DNA from: Deltaproteobacteria bacterium
GTDB lineage: Bacteria > Desulfobacterota > Desulfomonilia > Desulfomonilales > Desulfomonilaceae
Assembly: GCA_021777225.1 (NCBI GenBank)
Contig: JAJYDQ010000011.1
Location: 1-64,000, forward strand
Direction of reading: 5' to 3'
DNA: 64,000 nucleotides
Each line of letters starts with the position of its first letter. Position 1 is the first letter of the stretch. Position numbers and translations under genes: made by a program. The notes below the pieces were generated by a model that was given only the letters and a program-made list of their open reading frames with translations, searched no databases and was not told the origin of the DNA. Of the stretch, positions 9,099 through 17,587 are shown one piece after another.

Positions 9099-10289
9099 TT
9101 AATGGTTTAACAGCGACGCAATTCGCTCGCCAAGTTGAAGGCAAGCTTCAATATCTCGGTCCATTGGGACATAAACAATGCCTAAGCCGGGTTCGACAAC
9201 TTCGATACCACTTGCCCTCATTTCACTGTTAATGGCCTCTATTGCTTCTCCTCCCCAGCCATAAGAACCAAAGGCGACTCCTTTCTTTTTTAGTGGATGA
9301 AGTCCCTTTAAGTAGGAAAGAAGTTGGGCGACGGATGGGAAAATTCCTTCATTGATCGTGGGAGAGCCGACGACAATAATTTTTGATGTTAAAATTTCCT
9401 TAACAACGTCGCTGTAATGGTTCGTGCGCAATCGCAGGAGTTTGTGTTCTACCCGAGCTTTGCCTAATCCTTCCGAAATGGCTTTGGCCATGGTTTCTGT
9501 GCTTCCCCACATTGTGTCATAAATGATTAGAACCCGGTCCTGGGTTACACCAGTACTCCACTCAACATAAGAATTTATGATGTGGTTTATGTGAGAACGC
9601 CAGATGATCCCGTGACTGGGAGCAATGACCTCAATGGGGATCCGCATTTTTTCCACTTTCTTGAGTAGAGGTGGAATCAAGGGAGCCAGAGGCATGAGGA
9701 TGTTTGCAAAATACTTGGTGGCTTCCTCCATTATGCCTTGGAAGTGACTGTCATCATCGTCAAAACGTTGAAAACTCGCATAATGCTGACCGAAACCATC
9801 GTTAGAGAATAAAATGCTGTCTTCCACAAGATAGGTAAACATACTGTCGGGCCAATGGAGCATGTAGGCTTCCAGAAATTTTAATGTCTTGCCTCCGAGG
9901 GAAAGCTCATGACCGGTTTTGACTTTTTGAACGGGCCAATCGTGTGGGAAGTGTTTCAGCAATCCCTTGCTCCCATAGTCTGTAGCGATTATCTGCGCGT
10001 TTGGGGCAAGTTCCTTGAACGACGGTATGGCGCCGGAGTGATCCATCTCCAGGTGGTTCATTATTAGATAATCGATCTTTCCAGGGTCCTGGATTGATTT
10101 GATCCTGGAAATCATCTCCGGGAAAAATGCGGACTTGACAGTATCAACAAGAGCGGTTTTTTCACCCTTTATCAAATATGCGTTGTAAGTTGTGCCTCGA
10201 TTGGTCGTGTAACCATGAAACTCGCGAATGTCCCAATCAATCGCCCCTACCCAAAAAACCCCTTTTCCTATTTCAGTGGCTTCATACAT
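9099..10289 (-). CDS. FprA-type flavodiiron protein (oxygen or NO reductase)
   Basis: 396 residues. The N-terminal metallo-beta-lactamase-like domain carries HLEMDHSG (diiron site H-x-E-x-D-H), H in MLHWPDSMF, and PSHG around residue 225. The C-terminal flavodoxin domain starts at about 250 with the FMN loop YDTMWGSTETMAKA. This A-type protein reduces O2 to water (or NO to N2O) with electrons from rubredoxin or rubrerythrin. It is co-directional with rubrerythrin, a common oxidative-stress pairing in strict anaerobes that would protect the O2-sensitive corrinoid enzymes nearby. Confidence 0.92.
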   Translation of the reverse strand: MYEATEIGKGVFWVGAIDWDIREFHGYTTNRGTTYNAYLIKGEKTALVDTVKSAFFPEMISRIKSIQDPGKIDYLIMNHLEMDHSGAIPSFKELAPNAQIIATDYGSKGLLKHFPHDWPVQKVKTGHELSLGGKTLKFLEAYMLHWPDSMFTYLVEDSILFSNDGFGQHYASFQRFDDDDSHFQGIMEEATKYFANILMPLAPLIPPLLKKVEKMRIPIEVIAPSHGIIWRSHINHIINSYVEWSTGVTQDRVLIIYDTMWGSTETMAKAISEGLGKARVEHKLLRLRTNHYSDVVKEILTSKIIVVGSPTINEGIFPSVAQLLSYLKGLHPLKKKGVAFGSYGWGGEAIEAINSEMRASGIEVVEPGLGIVYVPMDRDIEACLQLGERIASLLNH

Positions 10290-10401
10290 GGTTTCCTCTC
10301 GTCACAACCTTCACCCGATGTTAGGTCCTCACCATTTTAAAACTGTCTTGAGGAGATCAAATCAAGCTATCGATGAGGAGTTTTGCCTGATGTTTCTCAG
10401 T

Positions 10402-10896
10402 TCATTGAATCTCCATGAATTTCTTTTCATCAACGCCACAATACGGACATTTCTTCGGGGCTTTTCCCCTAACAGTGTGCCCACAAACTGGGCAGACATA
10501 GTAATTGGCCGAAGAATTCAGGTTCTCCTCTTCCAATGCCTTTTTGAAGAGCTTGGCATGAACCATTTCAATAGACATGGCATACTCTAAACTGTGCCTC
10601 GCCTCAATCTCATTTTCTTCTACAGCGTCCTTAATCATGACGGGGTACATCTGTTTGAATTCAAAGGTTTCGCCCGTGATAGCGGCTTCAAGATTTTCCT
10701 GGGTTTCTTGAACCGTTCCAATTACTTTTAAGTGAGAAATCGCATGAACCAATTCAGCTTTGGAAGCTGCCCTAAAAAGTCTCGCTACACCTGGATAACC
10801 CTCAGATTCCGCTTTGTCAGCGAAAGCTATGTACCGCACACTGGCCTGACATTCACCGGCAAACGCCTTACTCAAATTGTCTACTGTTTTGCTCAT
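10402..10896 (-). CDS. Rubrerythrin
   Basis: 164 residues. An N-terminal four-helix ferritin-like diiron domain includes GECQASVRY, KAELVHAISH and EIEARHSL. A C-terminal rubredoxin-like iron domain has CPVCG and CPYCG at about 135-155. It acts as an NADH-linked peroxidase in the cytoplasm of anaerobes. AAGGAGG lies 4 nt before the ATG. It sits 110 bp upstream of the flavodiiron gene, with which it probably forms a peroxide/oxygen detoxification pair. Confidence 0.93.
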   Translation of the reverse strand: MSKTVDNLSKAFAGECQASVRYIAFADKAESEGYPGVARLFRAASKAELVHAISHLKVIGTVQETQENLEAAITGETFEFKQMYPVMIKDAVEENEIEARHSLEYAMSIEMVHAKLFKKALEEENLNSSANYYVCPVCGHTVRGKAPKKCPYCGVDEKKFMEIQ

Positions 10897-10960
10897 TGCG
10901 CCTCCTTATATTATTGCGCAGAAAATGTTTGAGGGACAAACGTCAATCGAATTTAAAGCA

Positions 10961-12586
10961 CTAACCGACAAAAAAGCTTTCGAGCCTAAAAAGCTTCTCG
11001 GGGCAAACTCGCTCACATCGTCTGCAAGCGACCCCATTGCATAAAGACTGATCCAGAACAATTGCTGGATAATCAGTCTCATCCCATATGATCAGGGCAT
11101 TCTCCGTACATGAGTTGACACATTCATGACACATCAGGCAACCCTCAATGTTAACTTGGATCCGTTGTCCGATGTCTGAGATAGTTTTCAAGCCAAATTC
11201 CCCAAGATCGTCTATGTCACGCTGGACAGTTCGTATAACTTCAGGAATCCATTCTATGGTCGGAAGTTCAGGAAACCCATATTTCTTTAGGAATTTTTGA
11301 TATTGTGAAAATGGCATCCCTTCAGTCCAATATGACAGTTCCAGAATATAAACTTTTTCAAAGACTTTAGACGCCGCAAACATACAATGGGTTTGGCGAA
11401 GGTTCTTTGCCAGATCACTCATCATGTCCAATTTTTGAGGATCGAGGACGAGATCTCGGGCCATGGCCAGCGAAGTGTTACCTACCTGATAAATTGTTTT
11501 GACCCTAGGAGGGATCATCCCTAAACGCTGAGCTTTGATAGGGTCTACGTAAGTTCCAGACGCTCCAGACATGTACGCGGTTGTCACGTCTTCAAGTTCT
11601 ATACCCGCCTCTTGGCAGAGAGTGATGTGACCGGCGCGTACAGATCCGATTGCTTTTCCAGCTTCCTTGAAATCCTCTTCCGTAAATATAATATCCGGCG
11701 CAAGACGAAATTCGGCATCCAGGGTATTTATTCGGGGGATGTTGATAAGTTTCCGCTCAATTCCCTGATGCACAATGGCGACAGTCCCAGTACCTGTTAT
11801 GCCTACAGGCTCAATCAAAGCATCGTCTATGACAGTTCCATTCTTGAGATCCAATAATGGTCCATCTATAGACATCATTTCTCGATCTAGAACTATGACC
11901 CTGTCATAACGTTCCGTTCCTACAAGATCTGAGATTGCTCCCGGCATGGCCAACATGCCACAGGTGATTTGCTGACCTTCAAGGGCTGGGCCGGCCGCCG
12001 TCGAACCTGTGATTACCCGGCCTTCGTGATACAAGGCCATTTCCGCGTTGGTTCCATAATCAGTTGTAAGGGAGGTTTCGTCTTTATCGAGCATCCCTGT
12101 CTGGATCATCATGGCTAAAGCATCAGCGCCAATCTCATGTCGAACGGCCGGTGGGATCATGACTTCTGCGTCCCCTGGTATCATCAGGCCCGGGATTTCT
12201 ACCGCTCTCAAAACGCTGGCATCTCGTTTTGGAGGAACAACACCAAGCGACTCAAGTTTTCGTTTACCTGCAAATGCTAAGTCCCGGATTTCAATCCTCT
12301 GGAACAGCGAGAGTTGAATCGGGTTTCCGCATACCGCCATCCGTACTATCCGATCTAGAGGAACTTGGAGTCGTCCCAAAACCTTGTTGATGGCTTCAAT
12401 CATGATACTGCCCGCCACATCTATCCCCATTTCCAGCGCAAAGTGAAGGTGATCTATCACGTTTGCTCCGGGCAGAGGATGTCGAGTGGTAATGGCGGTA
12501 GAAATAATTTTTCGCGAGTTTAGATCCATGGCTTGAGCCCTGAAACCACTCGTGCCTAAATCCATTGCAATCGCCAGATTAGTCAT
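10961..12586 (-). CDS. RamA-type corrinoid reductive activator (ASKHA + two 4Fe-4S)
   Basis: 541 residues, matching the length of RamA of methanogens (about 540). It opens directly with the ASKHA fold (AMDLGTSGFRAQAMD), has TTDYGTNAEMALY near residue 180, and ends with a ferredoxin-like domain: CLMCHECVNSC and CNGVACRRCERVC. RamA uses ATP and 4Fe-4S clusters to reduce cob(II) to cob(I) on methylamine corrinoid proteins. It differs from the 2Fe-2S RACE proteins at 1-1042 and 45182-46792, so this bacterium keeps both activator types. It probably serves the methanol operon, whose genes lie upstream on the same strand. GGAG sits 5 nt before ATG 12586. Confidence 0.88.
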   Translation of the reverse strand: MTNLAIAMDLGTSGFRAQAMDLNSRKIISTAITTRHPLPGANVIDHLHFALEMGIDVAGSIMIEAINKVLGRLQVPLDRIVRMAVCGNPIQLSLFQRIEIRDLAFAGKRKLESLGVVPPKRDASVLRAVEIPGLMIPGDAEVMIPPAVRHEIGADALAMMIQTGMLDKDETSLTTDYGTNAEMALYHEGRVITGSTAAGPALEGQQITCGMLAMPGAISDLVGTERYDRVIVLDREMMSIDGPLLDLKNGTVIDDALIEPVGITGTGTVAIVHQGIERKLINIPRINTLDAEFRLAPDIIFTEEDFKEAGKAIGSVRAGHITLCQEAGIELEDVTTAYMSGASGTYVDPIKAQRLGMIPPRVKTIYQVGNTSLAMARDLVLDPQKLDMMSDLAKNLRQTHCMFAASKVFEKVYILELSYWTEGMPFSQYQKFLKKYGFPELPTIEWIPEVIRTVQRDIDDLGEFGLKTISDIGQRIQVNIEGCLMCHECVNSCTENALIIWDETDYPAIVLDQSLCNGVACRRCERVCPEKLFRLESFFVG

Positions 12587-12693
12587 CAGGCTCCTTCTTA
12601 AATGTGGTATTTGAAATTTTTATCAATTATAATCAACTCTCTTCTGTAAATTCTAAGTCATTAAAAATTATCAATAAACGGAGAGATCCTCTC

Positions 12694-12903
12694 ATGAAAG
12701 CTTGTACCCGGTGTGGAGCATGGCATACTGACGCGGAAAAAAACGTAGGACGTTACATGTCATGCACCGAAGTTAAACAATACTGGTCCACCGTGAAACG
12801 TCTCCATATGGAGGAATCCGGCCACCTTGCCATGATAAAATTGGACAAAGACGGCCGTTTAGTCTGCATAAAATGCGGTAAAGACCTCTCTAACCTTCTG
12901 TAA
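12694..12903 (+). CDS. Small cysteine-rich protein, possible zinc ribbon
   Basis: 69 residues. It starts at ATG 12694 (CGGAGAG about 7 nt upstream); an in-frame start 90 bp earlier has poor support. It has CTRCGAWH at the N-terminus, a middle Cys (MSCTEV) and CIKCGKD at the C-terminus, so CxxC pairs bracket the protein as in zinc ribbons or rubredoxin-like folds. I do not recognise the family. It is the only plus-strand gene between RamA and the CobW group and its last 14 bp overlap the convergent gene at 12890. A metal- or redox-linked role beside the corrinoid activators is conceivable. Confidence 0.6.
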   Translation: MKACTRCGAWHTDAEKNVGRYMSCTEVKQYWSTVKRLHMEESGHLAMIKLDKDGRLVCIKCGKDLSNLL

Positions 12904-13465
12904 ATCCTAGTAGCACTGTCCCTGTGCCCCATTCGTCCATATCCTGATAGTATTTTTTCTTCAGAAACACATCTCCTGCGGTGGAAGGCGAGCAATAAAG
13001 ATAATTGGTAAATTCTCGAAACTCAGGGGCAGACTGTCCTTGGGTAAGGGCGGGTAATTCAAAGCAGCATTTTTTTTCAACTATATCATTGGGGAAATCA
13101 ACTTTGTCTTTGTAAATTACAAAATTTTTGTGAAGAAACCATACGTTTTCGTCCTTTTCCAGTTCTTGAATTCGAGTCGGGTCCCGAACCTCCTCGCCTA
13201 CAATTTCCTCATCTTTCTTGAGAAGAATGTGGGCCTGGCATCCCCAATCAAAAGCCATGTTTGTGATCGCCAATACAACAACAGGACGCCGAAGCACTTC
13301 ACGAATCCCACTATTGTAGCACATTCCCAAACCCATGAAAGCCTTCTTCTCGGCTTCAGTTTCGATCTCCAAGAGCCTGAAGCGATCGCTTTCTTCGAGC
13401 ACAAATGCGTCCAGTATTCCTTTGAGACACCGGATACGGACCAGTATCTGGTCATCCTTCGGCAT
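12890..13465 (-). CDS. Unrecognised protein downstream of CobW GTPase
   Basis: 191 residues from ATG 13465, preferred because GGAGG lies 8 nt upstream; a GTG at 13501 would overlap the previous gene and has no good ribosome site. The protein is acidic, soluble, without signal or membrane segments. It has scattered Cys residues (LGMCYNSG, FDWGCQAH, KKCCFELP, LYCSPS) that could bind metal. It follows the CobW-type gene by 20 bp and is presumably its partner. I do not recognise a family. It could be a client or metal-delivery partner of the GTPase. Confidence 0.65.
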   Translation of the reverse strand: MPKDDQILVRIRCLKGILDAFVLEESDRFRLLEIETEAEKKAFMGLGMCYNSGIREVLRRPVVVLAITNMAFDWGCQAHILLKKDEEIVGEEVRDPTRIQELEKDENVWFLHKNFVIYKDKVDFPNDIVEKKCCFELPALTQGQSAPEFREFTNYLYCSPSTAGDVFLKKKYYQDMDEWGTGTVLLGFTEG

Positions 13466-13485
13466 ATCCAACACCTCCGAGGCCA

Positions 13486-14427
13486 CTATTTCTCGAGACA
13501 CCCACCTAGAGAACTTTCCAGATATTCTTTTGCGATTTCCTGGCCAATTATGGAAACCACACTATATTTGGCGGCTGGAACAACTTCCACTCGCACTTCA
13601 CTGGAAGCGAGTTCCAGCTTGATCCATTCTTCAGGGGTCCTAAAGATGCCCTTTGCTCGGACAATTTTCCCGAAAGCCCCGAATTTCATTTTCTCAAAGA
13701 AAGATTCCAACCGCTGCCGGGAAAATGTGTTCAAAAACCTCTTACCATAGGACTGAAATTGATCCGCCAGCCCATGCTCATGTACGAAGTCTTGGGGCTG
13801 TAATTGAAATTCGTCCTCCCCTTGACCAGAAATTCCCAGAATTATTTCTAGCTCAGCATCATTTAATCGACCAAAGCTGGTTCGATAGACCATGACATCC
13901 GGGTTTATCTCCTTAATGGATTCAACTAGCAGATCCACCATCATGGGTTTTACCCGGTCGATTTTATTGAGCAATACTGATTTACTCCTCCGGATCTGAT
14001 TTTCAATGAAATTACGATGAGATTTTATGAATGACATGAACTCAGAAGCGTCCAAGAGATGAATAAGCCGAAGGTCTGAATACAGCTCTCGCATGTCTTC
14101 GCCTTCAAGTATCTGCATGATCTGCGAAATAGTCGCAACACCGGTAGGCTCTACAATTATCCGATCCGGCGACAACCTCTCATTGAGTTCCAACATTTGA
14201 CGTCTAAAATCTGCAGCCATAGTACAGCAGATGCAACCTGATGGTAACTCGACAATCTCCGCGATTTGCCCACCCTTTCCGGACAAAATTAAACCATCAA
14301 CACCAATTTCTCCAAATTCATTTACAAGGATGACCACCTTTTCTCCTACTGGTGGGGTTTCCATTAGGTAACGGATGAAGGTGGTCTTCCCAGCGCCGAG
14401 GAAACCATATACGACATTAACTATCAC
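13486..14427 (-). CDS. CobW/G3E family metal-chaperone GTPase
   Basis: 313 residues, GTG start with AGGAGG 5-7 nt upstream. The Walker A loop is GFLGAGKTT at residues 8-16, the metal-binding GCICC motif is near 65, EPTG near 93, and NKID near 153. These mark the G3E GTPases that deliver metals (Zn, Co, Ni) or support cobalamin enzymes. The C-terminal CobW domain is recognisable but divergent. Its position downstream of the zinc- and cobalt-dependent mta genes suggests it loads Zn into MtaB/MtaA or supports corrinoid handling. That is inference from context. Confidence 0.87.
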   Translation of the reverse strand: MIVNVVYGFLGAGKTTFIRYLMETPPVGEKVVILVNEFGEIGVDGLILSGKGGQIAEIVELPSGCICCTMAADFRRQMLELNERLSPDRIIVEPTGVATISQIMQILEGEDMRELYSDLRLIHLLDASEFMSFIKSHRNFIENQIRRSKSVLLNKIDRVKPMMVDLLVESIKEINPDVMVYRTSFGRLNDAELEIILGISGQGEDEFQLQPQDFVHEHGLADQFQSYGKRFLNTFSRQRLESFFEKMKFGAFGKIVRAKGIFRTPEEWIKLELASSEVRVEVVPAAKYSVVSIIGQEIAKEYLESSLGGCLEK

Positions 14428-14485
14428 TAAAGCCTCCTGTTAGATCCTCGGTGTCAGCGCATGCTTTTTATCAGTTTGACTGGGA

Positions 14486-14511
14486 GACAGTCACTTTAAA
14501 AAATGACTGTC
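14486..14511. terminator. Inverted repeat between AmiS-like and CobW genes
   Basis: GACAGTCA and TGACTGTC form an 8-bp stem around a 10-nt A/T-rich loop in the 228-bp gap. There is no flanking T-run. It may attenuate transcription from the mta genes into the CobW pair, or be a binding site. Confidence 0.35.
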
Positions 14512-14655
14512 AATCATATTGTAAGTTTTAGAAGATAAATGTTCCTCGTAAAGATAAGGGACGACCTCTCTTCCATGTTGAGCCGACTGGCGTCGATCCC
14601 GTTGACAATACTGGAGCAACGAAAGTTGTCTTTCTAACAAAATCTACTGTCCGTT

Positions 14656-15186
14656 TTAGAACGGAAAACATCCACCGGCCATCATATAAAAAGATGGTAC
14701 CCATAAACCAAAAACGACCCAAACGATTAGTGACCAGGCCAGTAGCGAGCTGGGGAACTTGCCATAGGCGTTTAGCCAAACCTCAAATGTCAGAACGGCA
14801 TATCCTGCGCAGGCGAACGCAAGGTAATTGCTTTTGATCACCAAAAGCTTACCGCCCTCCAGGACGGGACCACCGGTAAAGAAAAGAACCATATAGATGA
14901 TTGAAACTAGGGCCGTATAAAGACTTACATTTCCGACAGATCTCAGATCCTCCAGACCTGTAAGCAAAGCGTAGGATACAGCGCAATAAAAGATTCCGTG
15001 CGCAAACAACAATCCTGCAACAAACGGGTCCTTGAAGACAGCAGCCTGAAGTATGGCGCCCACGACTGTAACGGCGCCGACAAAGCCCGTGATTGCGCCG
15101 GTCCCTTTAGGCTCGCCTTTGCCCAGAAAGAATATTGCGACGGACAACCACATCGCGCCGATAGCGATAAGCACTGGCATTGCCAT
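14656..15186 (-). CDS. AmiS/UreI-like small-solute channel
   Basis: 176 residues and almost entirely hydrophobic, with about six membrane segments and short loops. The opening GAMWLSVAIFFLGKGEPKG and the Tyr/Trp-rich segments match the AmiS/UreI family of proton-gated amide and urea channels. It lies 164 bp after mtaB on the same strand, behind a hairpin. In this context it could admit methanol or a small amide or amine, but methanol crosses membranes freely and the substrate is unknown. Family assignment is moderate because the match is by composition and a few motifs. Confidence 0.6.
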   Translation of the reverse strand: MAMPVLIAIGAMWLSVAIFFLGKGEPKGTGAITGFVGAVTVVGAILQAAVFKDPFVAGLLFAHGIFYCAVSYALLTGLEDLRSVGNVSLYTALVSIIYMVLFFTGGPVLEGGKLLVIKSNYLAFACAGYAVLTFEVWLNAYGKFPSSLLAWSLIVWVVFGLWVPSFYMMAGGCFPF

Positions 15187-15303
15187 TTCTAATCCCCCTT
15201 TAGGTGGACAAAGAAGGTTTGTGACATTTGGCCTCGAAAAAAGGGAGGTCAGTTCGAGTCACAAGCAGTTTTGGAGCTGCTAAAAAACGACTTCATGAAC
15301 GGG

Positions 15304-15340
15304 CCAGGAGCGGACTCTACCGTAGAAGGTCCACTCCTGG
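15304..15340 (-). terminator. Hairpin after mtaB
   Basis: CCAGGAGCGGAC pairs with GTCCACTCCTGG to give a 12-bp stem around a 13-nt loop. The single mismatch becomes a G-U pair when read on the minus (mta) strand. A T6 run follows about 16 nt downstream on that strand. It lies between mtaB (stop at 15351) and the AmiS-like gene, so it can act as a partial terminator that lowers expression of downstream genes. Confidence 0.5.
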
Positions 15341-15350
15341 AGGAGGTCTC

Positions 15351-16718
15351 TTACAGACCGTATGCTTTAGGTTGGAATCCCTTAACTTTGGCGTATTTCT
15401 TCAGGCACATGTCGATAAAGTCCGCTTCCTTGTCAGGTAAAGCTTTCATATCCTTCATGTAACCCTCTAGTGATTCTTTCTCAAACACCGACAGCTTCAG
15501 CTTCGGGTCGCCTAGCATAAGCTCCCCACATTTCATGGCGGCGGCCTTTCCTCTAGAGTACAGGCTCTCGTTATTGTCAACGAGCGCTTTTCCTATTTGC
15601 CATGCATTGTCAGGACTTAGCATAAAGCCATGGCAACCGCGGTATTTATCAGAGTTCACCAGACATGCCTGAAATTCCTTCTGATACCCTAAATCTATCG
15701 AGGCGTTCATCGCTGCAACATCATAACCGAGTATTTCCGTAAACACTGCGGTAGTAGTGCCGCCAAACATATCGTGATACTCAACCGCTTCATTTGACCA
15801 TACATCGGTCACGGCCGCGATGACGTTGCCACATAGATCTGCATGGGCGCAGGCGCTTGTCTTCCCTTCGCAAGAGATCGGCACACCCGTAACAGACTTG
15901 ATGATCGGGTCTTCGTACGCGCAGTCCTTGGTAGGCCCGGTAGCTCCACATTCATAGGCCACTATGGTCCGACTGGCGCAGATGGCTCGCGAAAGAGCCG
16001 CGAGGGTATGTGGCACATCTTTAGAAAGGAAACCACCGGCCATGAACATTGCCGTGTTCGCTTCGGCACAGTTCGTGTCACCACCGGCTATACAATTGTA
16101 CTTCTTGGCTATGGCCACGATCTGGTTCCACATCCACTCCATGTCGATGCCGCCCAACACTGCCTGACCAAAAAGAAGCCCAGCGATGTCGTTTCTGATA
16201 ATGGCGTGATCGAAAATCTCCTTACCGCCCATGGACTCAATAGATACTACGTCGGCATACTTGGCGCATTCCGCAAAGGACTCAATGACTTCTCGAGTGT
16301 AATCGGAATCCCTCATGTCAACCATGTCTGGCTTGCGCAGGTCGGCCGGGGTAGCGCGATAGGCAGCTTTGAGGCCGTATTTCTGGAGATAGTCATCCAT
16401 CTGTTTCGCTGTCTGGGCAGCGATTTCTCCACCCCATTTGGGGTTATGCGTCATCTGAAAGATGTGCTCATTTTCTATAAGTAGTTGAGGATGTCCAACT
16501 ATGACGCATCTTTCCAAAGCGTCTCCGTTCGCCCTTTCATACTCACGTAGTAATGACTTCATGGTCTTTTCACTGCCGGGCCGTGGATGGGGGACGATTT
16601 CAGGTATTACATGTCCACCTCCGAATACCAAACCACGTTTGGTTTTCACGGGTTTTTTTGCCGTTCCAAACATCATTTCATCTGCGCTCTTATAGGCCAT
16701 TTCACTACTGAACTTCAT
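15351..16718 (-). CDS. mtaB: Methanol:corrinoid methyltransferase MtaB
   Basis: 455 residues, against about 461 for the Methanosarcina barkeri enzyme. The zinc ligands are all present at a constant offset of three: E161 (SIESMGG), C217 (GGDTNCAEA) and C266 (GPTKDCAYED) correspond to E164, C220 and C269. The family opening ADEMMFGTAKKPV and GLVFGGGHVIPE is clear. The enzyme cleaves methanol and methylates the cob(I)alamin of MtaC. It follows mtaC by 56 bp, with GGAGG 7 nt before the ATG. No oddity was seen; this looks like a working MtaB. Confidence 0.95.
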   Translation of the reverse strand: MKFSSEMAYKSADEMMFGTAKKPVKTKRGLVFGGGHVIPEIVPHPRPGSEKTMKSLLREYERANGDALERCVIVGHPQLLIENEHIFQMTHNPKWGGEIAAQTAKQMDDYLQKYGLKAAYRATPADLRKPDMVDMRDSDYTREVIESFAECAKYADVVSIESMGGKEIFDHAIIRNDIAGLLFGQAVLGGIDMEWMWNQIVAIAKKYNCIAGGDTNCAEANTAMFMAGGFLSKDVPHTLAALSRAICASRTIVAYECGATGPTKDCAYEDPIIKSVTGVPISCEGKTSACAHADLCGNVIAAVTDVWSNEAVEYHDMFGGTTTAVFTEILGYDVAAMNASIDLGYQKEFQACLVNSDKYRGCHGFMLSPDNAWQIGKALVDNNESLYSRGKAAAMKCGELMLGDPKLKLSVFEKESLEGYMKDMKALPDKEADFIDMCLKKYAKVKGFQPKAYGL

Positions 16719-16774
16719 GATACTTCCTCCTCCTTGGGTCCAGGATCAAATTTGGCTAGAATTAGGCTATCCGG

Positions 16775-17524
16775 TTAGCCGTTCCACTTGCCTCTCATTG
16801 CTTGCCAGTTGTCACCGGATAGAGCGTCCTCGGCCATACCAGGGGCCTGATTTGCCTCTTTGCCCCAGATACCCAGTTCGAAGCTCGTCACATATTCCTC
16901 GCTGACTGCGCCACCACCACACACGAAGGGAATATTTAATCCGAGACGCTTCAACTGCGACGCGATTTTGGGGAATGCGGTCATAGTTGTAGTCATAAGA
17001 GCCGTTCCTGTAACCATTACAGGGTTGTTTACCCGGCACGCTTCCACAACCTTGTCAACAGGGACATCGGCGCCGAGATTTATGACCTCAAAGCCGTTGG
17101 CGTTGAGGAGCGCATTAACAATCACCTGACCGATATCGTGGATGTCACCTTCTGCTGTGTGGGTAACAACCTTGCCTTTTTTATCCATGGCTTTACCCAT
17201 AGCTTCTTCGCACAGGGCTATGCCCGCATTCATGGCGTCTGAAGCCAAAATGACCTGAGGGAGAAAATAAACCCCCTCGTCCCAAAGCCGGCTCACTTCG
17301 TTCATGCCGGGGATAAGTCCTTCGTTGATAACATCCATCGGCGACTTCTTCTGAAGTGCTTCCTTGGTTAGTTTTGCCGATTCTTCATCATCCCCCCTCA
17401 CCACGGAATCGGCCACCTTTTGGAGTAGCTCGTCTTTTGAGACCTTGCGGGCTGCCTGACGAGCGACTTCGATGTTGAGGTCGTACCGGGTGAAGATGTT
17501 CGAATAATCCGTCAAGTACTTCAT
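16775..17524 (-). CDS. mtaC: Methanol corrinoid protein MtaC
   Basis: 249 residues. A helical cap (about 25-110, with EGVYFLPQVILASDAMNAG) is followed by the B12-binding domain with EGDIHDIGQV (lower-ligand His129) and CGGGAVSEEY. The N-terminal extension of about 25 residues is typical of MtaC as opposed to shorter corrinoid proteins. It accepts the methyl group from MtaB and passes it to MtaA. The gene lies between mtaA and mtaB with short gaps and has AGGAG upstream of ATG 17524. Confidence 0.94.
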   Translation of the reverse strand: MKYLTDYSNIFTRYDLNIEVARQAARKVSKDELLQKVADSVVRGDDEESAKLTKEALQKKSPMDVINEGLIPGMNEVSRLWDEGVYFLPQVILASDAMNAGIALCEEAMGKAMDKKGKVVTHTAEGDIHDIGQVIVNALLNANGFEVINLGADVPVDKVVEACRVNNPVMVTGTALMTTTMTAFPKIASQLKRLGLNIPFVCGGGAVSEEYVTSFELGIWGKEANQAPGMAEDALSGDNWQAMRGKWNG

Positions 17525-17587
17525 TTTCCGCTCCTTCTGCTTAAAGGGTTGAGGCTAAAAGATTTGCCGGCCCTCTTAAAACCATTT

